A stretch of 64,000 nucleotides of DNA, from the NCBI RefSeq assembly GCF_024642105.1, contig NZ_JAHEBT010000055.1:62001-126000 (forward strand). The letters are read 5' to 3'. Numbering within the stretch: the stretch's first letter is position 1; every line of letters starts with the position of its first letter. The DNA is from Flavobacterium sp. (GTDB lineage Bacteria; Bacteroidota; Bacteroidia; Flavobacteriales; Flavobacteriaceae). Below the pieces are notes generated by a model. The model made no database searches. It saw only the letters and a program-made list of their open reading frames with translations, and was not told the origin of the DNA. The translations under genes and the position numbers were made by a program. Shown here piece after piece: positions 33,496-42,040 of the stretch.

Positions 33496-34464
33496 ATGAA
33501 AATACCACTCTATCCATTACAGTTTCATCCGATCTTCAAAGAACGACTTTGGGGAGGAGAAAAACTACAATCATTGCTTCACAAATCCATTTCTTCCAAT
33601 CAAACTGGGGAGAGTTGGGAATTGTCTACTGTTGAAGGAAATGTGAGTACGATTGCTAATGGAGCTTTTGCAGGACAATTAATTACTTCTGTACTTGCTG
33701 AATTTCCGAATGAAATTTTAGGAACAGCAGTATATGAGCGTTTCGGAAATCAATTTCCGTTGTTGTTTAAATATTTAGACGCCAAAGAAGATTTATCGGT
33801 TCAGGTGCATCCTAACGATGTTTTGGCAAAGCAACGTCACAATTCCTTTGGTAAAACAGAAATGTGGTATGTGGTACAAGCGAATGCCGATGCACGATTA
33901 ATTGTTGGTTTTAAAGAAGAGTTGAACCAAGCTACTTATCTAGCACATTTAGAGAATAAGACCTTATTGACTACACTGAATGAAATTAAAGTGCAGCAAG
34001 GCGATGTGTTTCTTATCGAAACGGGTACCGTTCATGCTATTGGAGCCGGAATAGTGGTTGCTGAAATTCAGCAAACCTCTGATATTACGTATCGATTGTA
34101 TGATTTTGATCGAGTTGACTCGGATGGGAATTTACGAGAATTGCATGTTGACCTGGCTTTAGATGCGATTAATTACAATACCGTATCGTCTCAGAAGCAC
34201 TACCAAAAAAACAGTAATCAATCCAATCCAGTGGTTGATTGTCCTTATTTTACTACTCAATTTATTCCGCTAGAAGGGGAGATAGGAGTTCAAAAAACAG
34301 GCGCTACCTTTACGGTGTATATGTGTGTAGAGGGCAGTTTTGAATTGGAGTTAGCGGGACAAAACTATTTGTATTCTAAAGGCGACACGGTTTTGATCCC
34401 AGCCGCTTTAACGTCTTTTCAATTGAGTGGAAAAGCTTCAATTTTAGAAATTTACATTTCGTAG
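33496..34464 (+). CDS. manA: Mannose-6-phosphate isomerase, class I
   Basis: A 322-residue Zn-dependent cupin isomerase linking fructose-6-phosphate and mannose-6-phosphate. Key blocks: ERLWGGEKL, LSVQVHPNDVLA (zinc His), GKTEMWYVVQA (Glu), and ETGTVHAIGAGIVVAEIQQTSDITYRLYDFDR with the conserved Arg. Length is that of the short bacterial ManA (about 315-325). Supplies mannose for the GDP-fucose route of the left-hand locus. 24 nt after the peroxiredoxin; could be co-transcribed. Confidence 0.95.
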   Translation: MKIPLYPLQFHPIFKERLWGGEKLQSLLHKSISSNQTGESWELSTVEGNVSTIANGAFAGQLITSVLAEFPNEILGTAVYERFGNQFPLLFKYLDAKEDLSVQVHPNDVLAKQRHNSFGKTEMWYVVQANADARLIVGFKEELNQATYLAHLENKTLLTTLNEIKVQQGDVFLIETGTVHAIGAGIVVAEIQQTSDITYRLYDFDRVDSDGNLRELHVDLALDAINYNTVSSQKHYQKNSNQSNPVVDCPYFTTQFIPLEGEIGVQKTGATFTVYMCVEGSFELELAGQNYLYSKGDTVLIPAALTSFQLSGKASILEIYIS

Positions 34465-34486
34465 TAGTGAATAGAAAGATTATGTG

Positions 34487-34494
34487 TACTTTTG
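34487..34494 (+). promoter_or_regulatory. -7 promoter box for the small helical protein gene
   Basis: TACTTTTG fits TAnnTTTG; ATG at 34522 follows 27 nt later, supporting it over the TTG inside the box itself. Confidence 0.6.
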
Positions 34495-34521
34495 CAGACG
34501 CAAATTAAAATTAAAAATAAA

Positions 34522-34788
34522 ATGGCAAACGTTAAGAATTTAAAGAAAGACATCAACTACGTTTTAGGAGATATTATTGAAGCAGTTTATTTGTTCGAAA
34601 TTTCAACTTCAGGAGTTCCAACACCAGAAACTAATGCTTTGATTGATGAAGCTATTGCAGCTTTTGATGTTTTGATTACAAAAGTAAACGCTAAGAACGT
34701 TGAAAACAAAAAAGCGCACTTCAAACAAATTAATGTTGAATTGGAACAAACTGCTAATCAATTGATTGCTAAAATCAACGAATTATAG
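34522..34788 (+). CDS. Small conserved helical protein, unknown function
   Basis: An 88-residue soluble, all-helical protein (MANVKNLKKDINYVLGDIIE). NLKKDINYVLGDIIEAVYL, ETNALIDEAIAAFDVLITKVN and HFKQINVELEQTANQLIAKI look like three amphipathic helices. Own promoter box and strong A-rich start region (AATTAAAATTAAAAATAAA), suggesting high expression. I recall similar short proteins in flavobacteria but no function. Confidence 0.8.
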   Translation: MANVKNLKKDINYVLGDIIEAVYLFEISTSGVPTPETNALIDEAIAAFDVLITKVNAKNVENKKAHFKQINVELEQTANQLIAKINEL

Positions 34789-34820
34789 TCGAAAAAAACG
34801 GTAAAAAAGTGTCAAATTAT

Positions 34821-34851
34821 TTTGGAAAATAGAAATTCAGAATTATATTTG
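34821..34851 (+). promoter_or_regulatory. Promoter for tRNA-Thr
   Basis: TTTG (34821-34824), exactly 19-nt spacer, TATATTTG (34844-34851). The tRNA 5' end is 16 nt downstream. This is the cleanest match to the Bacteroidota sigma-A consensus in the window. Confidence 0.8.
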
Positions 34852-34866
34852 CACCCGTAATACGCT

Positions 34867-34943
34867 GCCAGCGTAGCTCAGTTGGCTAGAGCAGCTGATT
34901 TGTAATCAGCAGGTCGTGGGTTCGAGTCCCTCCGCCGGCTCCA
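34867..34943 (+). tRNA. tRNA-Thr (anticodon UGU), CCA encoded
   Basis: 77 nt folding as a cloverleaf: acceptor GCCAGCG / CGCCGGC, D arm GCTCAGTTGGCTAGAGC, anticodon arm GCTGA-TTTGTAA-TCAGC with anticodon TGT, T arm GTGGG-TTCGAGT-CCCTC, discriminator T and encoded CCA. There is an A-C mismatch at the fourth acceptor pair and a T-T mismatch in the T stem. A terminator follows immediately, so it is a single-tRNA transcript. Confidence 0.95.
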
Positions 34944-34975
34944 AAAAACCATAACGAAAGTTATGGTTTTTTTTA
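34943..34975 (+). terminator. Terminator after tRNA-Thr
   Basis: CCATAAC-GAAA-GTTATGG stem-loop flanked by A and T runs. Confidence 0.85.
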
Positions 34976-34988
34976 TTGTATAAAAGGC

Positions 34989-35025
34989 ATAAAAAAAACC
35001 GTCAATTGGTATTGACGGTTTTTTG
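34989..35025. terminator. Terminator at the end of the DUF4369 gene
   Basis: CCGTCAA-TTGGTA-TTGACGG with A-run on the left and T-run on the right; works for the minus-strand gene that ends at 35042 and can also act on the plus strand. Confidence 0.85.
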
Positions 35026-35041
35026 TTTTTGGAGATTCTTT

Positions 35042-35752
35042 TTATTGTTGCTTTTTGACAGCAGCAATGTACTCAGTTAATTTTTTTCCGTAAAGTGATT
35101 GGGCTACTTTAGGCGACATTGATTTCTGAATGGTATCTAAGTACTTCATGTTGATATCGTAGATTTCAGAAAGTGCGATATAAGGAGCTACTTCGTATTC
35201 TTTATTGTTGATAGCAAAATTAGTAGCATACAAGTACTTTCTTTTAATATTTGACTCTTGCTTTGCTGTAATACTAGCTACTTCACTTTCATTTTTACTT
35301 TTCAATGCTTTGAACTTTCTTTCGATTAAAGTTAAACTCTCGTCTTGAAAACGGCGATCTACTTTTTTGTATTCATAATATAAATCTTGGTTTTTAGATC
35401 CTGTTACTTTAGCATCGGCAATGTAATTTTCTAAATTGGTTTCGATATTTACATTTCCAGGCTCTGCAAAGAATAATAAATTATTGTCTAAAGAGTTGCT
35501 TACCCCTCTGTCTAGAAATAAGTATAGCATTTCAGGTGATTTTAACTCGATATTGGTTTCAAAATTGGAATTACCGTCAATAGCAATGGTATCTAATGCG
35601 ATTAGTTTATTGTTATTCACTCGTTGTACATATAAGGTTCCTTTTTTTAATCCTTTGATATTTCCAGTTAAATGTAAATTGTTTTCCAATTTTTTTTCGG
35701 AACAAGCAAACAAAAGCGTCATTGTTACGAAAGCGATACTAATTTTTTTCAT
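35042..35752 (-). CDS. DUF4369-type lipoprotein
   Basis: A 236-residue lipoprotein (FVTMTLLFACSEKK lipobox). After the anchor, NLHLTGNIKGLKKGTLYVQRV and LIALDTIAIDGNSNFETNIELKSPEMLYLFLD match the DUF4369 N-terminal domain usually fused to a thioredoxin-like domain (TlpA/ResA type) in Bacteroidota. Here the thioredoxin part is missing and the rest is helical with many Lys/Glu. ATG at 35752 gives the signal peptide directly. Function unknown; envelope. Confidence 0.82.
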   Translation of the reverse strand: MKKISIAFVTMTLLFACSEKKLENNLHLTGNIKGLKKGTLYVQRVNNNKLIALDTIAIDGNSNFETNIELKSPEMLYLFLDRGVSNSLDNNLLFFAEPGNVNIETNLENYIADAKVTGSKNQDLYYEYKKVDRRFQDESLTLIERKFKALKSKNESEVASITAKQESNIKRKYLYATNFAINNKEYEVAPYIALSEIYDINMKYLDTIQKSMSPKVAQSLYGKKLTEYIAAVKKQQ

Positions 35753-35807
35753 TGTTGATTTATTTTGGCGCAAAATAATGAAAATTGTTGGAAAGCGAGA
35801 TTGAATT

Positions 35808-35845
35808 GCAAAAAAAATCCCAATCTATTTCTAAATTGGGATTTT
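35808..35845. terminator. Terminator after the M61 peptidase gene
   Basis: AATCCCAAT / ATTGGGATT stem with a 9-nt loop; A-run on the left serves the minus-strand gene ending at 35864. Confidence 0.75.
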
Positions 35846-35863
35846 GGAAAAAGGATTTTATTT

Positions 35864-37723
35864 TTATCCTTTTAACCAAGCATTTTTTAAGTTGGTTTTA
35901 GTTGCATCAGTTGCTTGTAAACCTTCTATTTCTTCATACGGTAAGCTTACTTTTCCGGTTAGAATTTGTTCTTTACCGGCTCTTTTGATTTTGATGGTAA
36001 TCGCATCGTTTTCTTTCCAGTTTTCGCTTTCGCCAATCATATCGTAGATGTTGTCTAGCGTATACGTTTTGTCATTGATAGCCATTATAATATCATTGGC
36101 CCTCAAATCCAAGTTTTTGTAGAAATCGATTAAATCAGTGTTGGATCTTACCAAAATTTCTTTGGTAGCTTTATCTACAGTAATATAAGGTGTTTGTCCT
36201 TTTAGGAATACGTTACCCGCTTTTTTGTCTTTTGATTTGCTTACACCCACTTTGGCTAAGAAAATAGCGTAAGGAATAGGCGTTGCCCCCGATACATAGG
36301 TACTTAAAAAGTTCCCTACTTCAGGATAAGTTAGTGCCGTAATTTTGGCAAATAATTCTTCGTCTTTGAATGCTTTGTGTACGCCGTATTCTTTTGATAA
36401 TTGTTGCATCAAGTTCAAAATACCTCTTTCGCCATTGCTTTTTTCACGGATGATGATATCGATACACATTCCGATCAAAGCTCCTTTTTGGTAGACGTTT
36501 AAGTATTGTTCTTTGTACGGACTTTTTAATACGTTAGCACTCATAGTTGTGAATGGCATAGTATCGTCAAGCGTTTTTGCTTGTTCGATTTTTTCTGCCA
36601 TACGCGAATAAAATTCGGCTTCGTCGATTAGACCTTGATTGATTTGGAACAAATTAGCAAAGTATTCGGTTACTCCTTCATACATCCATAAGTGTTGAGA
36701 CATTTTTGGTGCGTTGTAATCAAAGTATTGAATTTCGTTAGAATGGATGGTTAAAGGTGTTACAATATGGAAAAATTCGTGTGAAACTACATCTTTCATT
36801 GATTTTTGTAATTCTTCCAAAGGCATCATTTCAGGCAAAACTACTGTGGTTGCTGTTGGGTGTTCCAAAGCGCCAAATCCTTTGGCATCATCTGGTTTCA
36901 TTGAAGAAAGGTAGAGTAATACACTGTATTTTTTGGTTGCATTGATATTGCCCAAAAATGTTTTTTGAGCCGTCATCATTTTTTTCATTTCAGGAGTAAT
37001 GCTTGCTGCGGTTACTTTTCCTGAAGGAGAATAGACTGCAATTTGGATGTCCATTCCGTTTACATTGAAAGTAGTGTAGTCAGGTTTGGCATACATGATT
37101 GGGTTTTCTACCAATTCAGCATAACGCGGTGTGTTGAATACATCTTTGGTTTTACTCGCATCGGTGTCAATCATGGAAGTTGCTCCCCAGAGTGTTTCAG
37201 GATGCGTGATGGTCACTTGGTACGGAAGGTCTTTTTTATCTTGGAAGTAGCCTACAAATCCGTGAGTGTTTAACATGAAGTTATTGCCAGCATCGATATT
37301 GGTACCCGCAGGTGAAAAAATATCGGTTCCAAAGCTTCCGCCTTTTTCAGTATCGAAAGTGTCATTCACTAAGTAGGTGATTTTAGCTAAATTCTTAGCA
37401 TTCGAAATCGACCACGTATTGTCGTCTGTTTTAGTTACAGCTAGTGCAGTTCCTTTAGAGTCAAAAGCTTTAAAATCTTCTACATTTTTTCCGTAATTGT
37501 CTTCGGAGTACGTTCCAGGGACAATTTTAGGAATGCTGTACGTGATTTTATCAGCTGTTATTTTTGGAGCTTGTACAGTTACTTTTACCTTGTCGTCTTT
37601 TACGTCGATTAGGTCGATACCTACTTTAATATCTAGAGAAGTAGTTGTCTTTTTTTGTGCGTTAGCTGCGTTGCTGTTCCAAAGAAAAGCCACCAAAGCG
37701 AGTGCAATAATTGATTTTTTCAT
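35864..37723 (-). CDS. M61-family aminopeptidase with PDZ domain
   Basis: A 619-residue secreted metallopeptidase. Signal peptide 1-22 (ends SNAANAQ), N-terminal beta domain, then the gluzincin site VVSHEFFHIVTPL with H315-E316-x2-H319 and a downstream Glu in YEGVTEYFANLF as third zinc ligand. A PDZ-like domain lies near the end (about 515-595: DLRANDIIMAINDKTYTLDNIYDMI). Matches the glycyl aminopeptidase family M61; periplasmic or cell-surface protein turnover is likely. Single-gene transcript with terminator. Confidence 0.95.
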   Translation of the reverse strand: MKKSIIALALVAFLWNSNAANAQKKTTTSLDIKVGIDLIDVKDDKVKVTVQAPKITADKITYSIPKIVPGTYSEDNYGKNVEDFKAFDSKGTALAVTKTDDNTWSISNAKNLAKITYLVNDTFDTEKGGSFGTDIFSPAGTNIDAGNNFMLNTHGFVGYFQDKKDLPYQVTITHPETLWGATSMIDTDASKTKDVFNTPRYAELVENPIMYAKPDYTTFNVNGMDIQIAVYSPSGKVTAASITPEMKKMMTAQKTFLGNINATKKYSVLLYLSSMKPDDAKGFGALEHPTATTVVLPEMMPLEELQKSMKDVVSHEFFHIVTPLTIHSNEIQYFDYNAPKMSQHLWMYEGVTEYFANLFQINQGLIDEAEFYSRMAEKIEQAKTLDDTMPFTTMSANVLKSPYKEQYLNVYQKGALIGMCIDIIIREKSNGERGILNLMQQLSKEYGVHKAFKDEELFAKITALTYPEVGNFLSTYVSGATPIPYAIFLAKVGVSKSKDKKAGNVFLKGQTPYITVDKATKEILVRSNTDLIDFYKNLDLRANDIIMAINDKTYTLDNIYDMIGESENWKENDAITIKIKRAGKEQILTGKVSLPYEEIEGLQATDATKTNLKNAWLKG

Positions 37724-37777
37724 TTTGAATTATTTAGATTGGGTTATTAGTATGTTGTTTGGGATAAATGTTACACT

Positions 37778-38719
37778 TTATAATGATTGAATAAAAGCTG
37801 TTAGTACGGATGGCAATTCTTTGCTGATAGGTAAATCGGGATTCGTATAGGAAGCCTTATTTTCAGTATCATCTCCTTTGATTTCTTTAAAAATATGATT
37901 CATATTGGGAATGATTTTGAGTTGGGCATCTGATTTTGCTTGATATAATAATTGGGCATCATTCACACTTACTTGAATGTCTTTGTCACCATTGATTAGT
38001 AGGATTGGGATGTGTAGTTTTTTGATTTCGGTTTGTGGATTGTATTTGATCCATGAAATCATATACGGTTGCACACTCGCTCTAAATAAAGTGGCTAGCA
38101 TTTGATTCTTTAATTCGAAGGTATTTCCACTTTTTAAAGTAGCCAAGTCTTTCTCTACTTCTTCTTTTAAGAAAGGGGCCTGTTTTCCAATTTGCTCTAA
38201 CAAAACCTCGTCGATAGGTCGACCTGCTCCAGCAATTGAGATATACGCATCGGCATTGCCATTGGCCGCCACCATACCAATTAAGGCTCCTTCGCTATGT
38301 CCAGCGATGGTAATGGTGTGGTACTTTTTTTGGTTTTTGAAATACAAAAGCACTGCTTTGGCATCGTCAATGAAATTATCGAAAGATAGACTGGCTTCGT
38401 CTAGTTGGCCAGCCGCCATTTGAGCAAAGATTCGTTTGTCATAACTGTAAACGGCAATGCCGTTATTGGCTACTGCTTCGGCTAATAATTTTAAAGAATT
38501 ATTGGGCATCATTTTTTGATTTCCATCTCGATCTGTTGGTCCTGAACCTGCAATGAGAATGACCAAATTTGGTTTTTTACTTTGCTTTATTGGCGTATAC
38601 AAAGTCCCGTTTAAAAGTGCGTTTACGGCAATATTTTCTTTTGTAAATGCCGCTGGAGCTTGTGAAAATACAGTTGCAGTTAGCATTATACACAGTAAGG
38701 TAAAAATGGTTTTTCTCAT
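37778..38719 (-). CDS. Secreted alpha/beta hydrolase
   Basis: A 313-residue protein with signal peptide (CIMLTATVFSQ). LVILIAGSGPTDRDGN forms the oxyanion region, ITIAGHSEGALIGMVAA holds the nucleophile S142, LLINGDKDIQVSVNDAQ the acidic residue, and IPNMNHIFKE the His. The fold is the esterase/dienelactone hydrolase type; no peptidase-specific propeller is present. 55 nt downstream of, and separate from, the M61 gene, reading toward it on the same strand. Substrate unknown. Confidence 0.88.
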   Translation of the reverse strand: MRKTIFTLLCIMLTATVFSQAPAAFTKENIAVNALLNGTLYTPIKQSKKPNLVILIAGSGPTDRDGNQKMMPNNSLKLLAEAVANNGIAVYSYDKRIFAQMAAGQLDEASLSFDNFIDDAKAVLLYFKNQKKYHTITIAGHSEGALIGMVAANGNADAYISIAGAGRPIDEVLLEQIGKQAPFLKEEVEKDLATLKSGNTFELKNQMLATLFRASVQPYMISWIKYNPQTEIKKLHIPILLINGDKDIQVSVNDAQLLYQAKSDAQLKIIPNMNHIFKEIKGDDTENKASYTNPDLPISKELPSVLTAFIQSL

Positions 38720-38735
38720 GGTTTTGTGGAATGAA

Positions 38736-38764
38736 TAAAAAAACTCCTGTTTTTCAGGAGTTCT
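38736..38764 (-). terminator. Terminator of the DUF2805 gene
   Basis: ACTCCTG / CAGGAGT stem around a T-rich loop with an A-run on its left, so it terminates minus-strand transcripts ahead of the hydrolase gene. Confidence 0.75.
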
Positions 38765-38769
38765 GTATC

Positions 38770-39048
38770 TTAGTCTAATTTGTTTTTGATGTAATATTTA
38801 CCATCCAATTCGTCGTCAAAATCATCGATTTTTACTGGTTTTGGTTTCGGTTTGTTGGCTGCCGCTTTCTTTTTCCACATTTCGAATTTTTCTGCGGGCA
38901 TTTTCTTTTTCATAATTTCTAAAACCTCTTTTTCGGCTAGGCCAAATTCTTTTTTAATAATTTCAAAAGGGTTTCTTTCTTCTAGGGCTAAAGTCATCAG
39001 TTTTTCCGTCTCTTCCCAATTTAATTCTTTACGGCTACTCTTTTTCAT
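38770..39048 (-). CDS. DUF2805 / TIGR03643-type small protein
   Basis: A 92-residue basic protein. RKELNWEETEKLMTLALEER and FEIIKKEFGLAEKEVLEIMKKK resemble the short helix-turn-helix-like DUF2805 family, followed by a lysine/proline-rich tail (KPKPKPVK). ATG at 39048 is chosen over a TTG at 39066. Often found near photolyase or cryptochrome genes; here it sits near alkB (DNA alkylation repair) with the sterol desaturase-like gene between. Function unknown. Confidence 0.75.
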   Translation of the reverse strand: MKKSSRKELNWEETEKLMTLALEERNPFEIIKKEFGLAEKEVLEIMKKKMPAEKFEMWKKKAAANKPKPKPVKIDDFDDELDGKYYIKNKLD

Positions 39049-39146
39049 CGGATGAAAATAATTCAAATAGTGTTGTTAGTTATTCGTTAATAGGTTTAAT
39101 TGCATTTCAATATTAATAAAAAAAAGAATTACTTTTTAAACCAAGT

Positions 39147-39959
39147 TTATTTTTTTTTCTGAAAAGGTATTTTTAATAAATTCTTTAGATTATTGTGTTC
39201 TTCGGGTTGTAAATGCGTGTCCACTCCGTATACGATTTCTTCTCTTGGTAAAACCATAAAAGTGCCAAATAGTCTGTCCCAAATAGAAAAGATGTTTCCA
39301 TAATTACTATCGGTATAGGGCATGAGGTAATGGTGGTGTACTTTGTGCATGTCTGGCGATACAATGAAATAGCTCAAAAACAAATCGACTTTTTTAGGCA
39401 AGGCAATGTTAGCATGATTGAATTGGGTTGCCACTACAGAAAGTGTTTGGTATAAAAATACCATCCACATTGGGCTTCCAACTAGAACAACCCCTAAGCT
39501 GGTAAATACAAATCGAATCACACTTTCGCCAGGATGGTGTCGGTTAGCTGTCGTGGTATCAATCCAAGTGTCGGTATGGTGAATCAAATGAAAACGCCAG
39601 AACAATTTTAATTTGTGTTCGATCAGATGCACTAAATAGGCACCGATTAAGTCTAATAATAGCAATCCAATGATGGTGTATATACCAATTGGCATTTCAG
39701 GCAACCATTGTAAAATCCCAAAGTTATTTTGATAGGACCAATCTGCCACTCGCAATAAAATGAAAGCCAGACAAAAATTAACGATGATAGTCGTTAGGGT
39801 AAAAAAGATATTGATCCCTGCATGGTGCCATCTACGGTATTTAAAATTAAACAACGGAAATGCATTTTCTATTAACCAAAAAATAGTGATTCCACCTACT
39901 AAAATTAAGGTACGATGTGCAGAAGGAATAGTCGAAAAATAATCAATAATTGTTTGCAT
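39147..39959 (-). CDS. Sterol desaturase / fatty acid hydroxylase-family membrane protein
   Basis: A 270-residue integral membrane di-iron enzyme. Histidine clusters: HLIEHKLKLFWRFHLIHHTD, TANRHHPGE, and HKVHHHY, giving the eight-or-more His pattern (HxxxH, HxxHH, HHxxH). Four to five hydrophobic segments. Substrate unknown; family members hydroxylate lipids or sphingolipid-like chains, which Bacteroidota make. ATG 39959 is preferred because a -7 box (TATATTTG, minus strand, 39978-39985) covers the upstream TTG at 39980. Confidence 0.9.
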   Translation of the reverse strand: MQTIIDYFSTIPSAHRTLILVGGITIFWLIENAFPLFNFKYRRWHHAGINIFFTLTTIIVNFCLAFILLRVADWSYQNNFGILQWLPEMPIGIYTIIGLLLLDLIGAYLVHLIEHKLKLFWRFHLIHHTDTWIDTTTANRHHPGESVIRFVFTSLGVVLVGSPMWMVFLYQTLSVVATQFNHANIALPKKVDLFLSYFIVSPDMHKVHHHYLMPYTDSNYGNIFSIWDRLFGTFMVLPREEIVYGVDTHLQPEEHNNLKNLLKIPFQKKK

Positions 39960-39977
39960 ATTGGAACGATTTGAATC

Positions 39978-39985
39978 CAAATATA
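39978..39985 (-). promoter_or_regulatory. -7 promoter box for the desaturase-like gene
   Basis: TATATTTG on the minus strand, 18 nt before the ATG; it overlaps the rejected upstream TTG start. Confidence 0.5.
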
Positions 39986-39990
39986 AACAA

Positions 39991-40620
39991 TTATTTAATG
40001 GTTCGGAAGGTTAAATTGATTCGTGTGCCAATGGGTTTGGCCGTTTTTGGGATTTGGTGTTTCCAAAAATGTTGGGTACTTCCTTTCATTAGTAAGAGGC
40101 TGCCGTGTTCCAATGTGATGCTCTTTTTAGCATCCTCCAGATTGTTGTGTTTGAGTTGGAAAACCCGTTCCGCACCAAAGCTTAGCGAAGCAATAATGGG
40201 ATTGGTACCTAATTCTTTTTCGTTATCGGCATGCCAACCATTACTGTCTTTCCCATCGCGGTATTGATTGAGTAATACGGTGGTGAATTGGCATTGGGTA
40301 GTCGCTTCGATATAGTATTTTATTTTTTGCAATAGGGTATTCCAAGGATGTGGGTGCATCGTGATATTGGAATAGGAGTAGGGTTTTCCTTCATTGCCAT
40401 ACAAAGCGGTTAAACGCGGTTGCGGATGTGTTTTTCCGTAAATTGTGATGTTATCTTGTTGCCAGGCTATTTCTTGGAGTAATTGAGTATAGATGGTATC
40501 TGCTTGTTCTTTGTCAAAAAACTGCGGATAATAGATGATCTCAGCGTCTGGCAAGTCAAGCGTTAGGGGTTCTGAATTGAATAGTGACTCCAAAGGGCTA
40601 GTTTTTGGTATCATTGACAT
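39991..40620 (-). CDS. alkB: 2-oxoglutarate/Fe(II) dioxygenase, AlkB family
   Basis: A 209-residue DNA/RNA alkylation-repair dioxygenase. Iron and cosubstrate residues are visible: GWHADNEKELG (HxD), HFWKHQIPKT (distal His) and TRINLTFR (Arg pair). The PRLTALYGNEGKPYSYS and LLNQYRDGKDSNGWHADN blocks are AlkB/ALKBH2-3 like. Start overlaps the end of the EamA gene by 23 nt, so they are likely co-transcribed. Confidence 0.93.
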   Translation of the reverse strand: MSMIPKTSPLESLFNSEPLTLDLPDAEIIYYPQFFDKEQADTIYTQLLQEIAWQQDNITIYGKTHPQPRLTALYGNEGKPYSYSNITMHPHPWNTLLQKIKYYIEATTQCQFTTVLLNQYRDGKDSNGWHADNEKELGTNPIIASLSFGAERVFQLKHNNLEDAKKSITLEHGSLLLMKGSTQHFWKHQIPKTAKPIGTRINLTFRTIK

Positions 40621-41491
40621 TCATAATGACAATCGCCAGAATGATTAGCACAATTCCTATCCATTGCCAAGTGTTGATGTTCTCATTCAAAAGGAAATAG
40701 GCCATCAATACCGAAACGGGAAGTTCTAAAGCCGAAACGATACTGCCTAAGCCAATTCCCGTTAGAGGAAAACCTGCATTGAATAATAATGGCGGAATAA
40801 TGGTGCCGAAAAGCGCTAAGACGATTCCCCATTTGGCAAAAATTTCGAAATGGAAATCTCCTGTTTGATTGGCGATAGCAAATCCGAAGACAATTACGGC
40901 ACCACCTAACAACATGAACAAACTGCGTTGTGCTGATGAGACCCCAATGCCCACTCGGTTAGCGGTAAACATCGTAGTGGTAAATGAAGCGGCAGATAAT
41001 AGTCCAAGCACAATGCCGCGCCAATCGAATGCAATTTGATTTTCGATGATATTCGTTGCCAAAGCCGTTCCTAGCAGTACCACTAGAACCGATGTAATTT
41101 TTTGAGCGGATGGTATTTTCTTTTCGAGTAGCATTTCAAATAGCACGCCCATCCAAACCGTTTGCATCAAGAGTACAATGGCAATAGAAACGGGAATGTA
41201 TTTAACCGCTAAATAATAAAAAACACTGGTCATACCTAGCGAAGTTCCTGCAAGTAGTAGTTGTGCTATCGTTTTTGGAGCCGCTTTGGTAGCTTGGTTT
41301 TTATTTTGAGCTTTTTGAATTGCATTGATGAGTAGGATTCCTGTAATTCCGTACACAAATTGCGCTATAGTTACTTCAGGCGTGGTAAAACCTTCGGCAT
41401 AAGCCATTTTTACAAAAGTAGCTAACATACCATAACTGGTTGCTCCAAGCGCAATAAGGAAAACGCCTTTTAGTTTTGAACGGTTGGTCAT
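40598..41491 (-). CDS. EamA/DMT-family transporter
   Basis: A 297-residue membrane protein with ten hydrophobic segments forming two EamA repeats (about 8-140 and 155-292). Typical ends: ATFVKMAYAEGF in repeat one and LGSIVSALELPVSVLMAYFLLNENINTWQWIGIVLI in repeat two. Family exports amino acids, nucleosides or other small metabolites; substrate not inferable. Starts at the stop of the DUF2721 gene (1-nt overlap). Confidence 0.92.
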   Translation of the reverse strand: MTNRSKLKGVFLIALGATSYGMLATFVKMAYAEGFTTPEVTIAQFVYGITGILLINAIQKAQNKNQATKAAPKTIAQLLLAGTSLGMTSVFYYLAVKYIPVSIAIVLLMQTVWMGVLFEMLLEKKIPSAQKITSVLVVLLGTALATNIIENQIAFDWRGIVLGLLSAASFTTTMFTANRVGIGVSSAQRSLFMLLGGAVIVFGFAIANQTGDFHFEIFAKWGIVLALFGTIIPPLLFNAGFPLTGIGLGSIVSALELPVSVLMAYFLLNENINTWQWIGIVLIILAIVIMNVNDTKN

Positions 41492-41904
41492 TAGGAATTG
41501 ATTTGTTTTCGATCCATTTCTGATAAATCACTCAAATGCAAACGCAAGGCATTGACTGAAATGCTGATTTCCCAAAATGATATCCCTAACGAAATGAGCA
41601 GGCTCAACATGCTGAGTCCAAAGAAATACAAACTAATTTCTTGTTCCCCAAAAAACAATAACAACATAGCAAAAACAGACAAGAACAAACACAACACCCC
41701 TGCCATTTGCATGTAACGAATTAACGTCAGACGCAGGTTGAGGTTTTTGATTTCTAATAAAATCATGCTGTTTTCTTTCTCTTTGTACACTTTTTTTAGT
41801 CCGCGAATAATACTCGCAATGGTCAAAAATCGGTTGGTATAGGCCAACAGAATTAACGAAGTTGCCGAAAAAAGCAAGGCTGGAGTTCCTATTTCTAAAG
41901 TCAT
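41491..41904 (-). CDS. DUF2721-family membrane protein
   Basis: A 137-residue protein with three hydrophobic segments (about 5-23, 70-90, 92-115) and a charged loop RGLKKVYKEKEN. TPALLFSATSLILLAYTNRFLTIASIIR matches the start of DUF2721. First gene of a three-gene minus-strand run with the EamA transporter and alkB. Function unknown. Confidence 0.85.
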   Translation of the reverse strand: MTLEIGTPALLFSATSLILLAYTNRFLTIASIIRGLKKVYKEKENSMILLEIKNLNLRLTLIRYMQMAGVLCLFLSVFAMLLLFFGEQEISLYFFGLSMLSLLISLGISFWEISISVNALRLHLSDLSEMDRKQINS

Positions 41905-42040
41905 ACTACAATGAATGTTGTTTCAGTGGGCAAAGTTCGGTATTCTTTGTCATAGTTTTAATTTTTTTACCAATAACTTCAATTGGATGTGTAACAAAAG
42001 AACGGTGTAGTAGTCTAAATAGCCAAACGAAATTATCATA

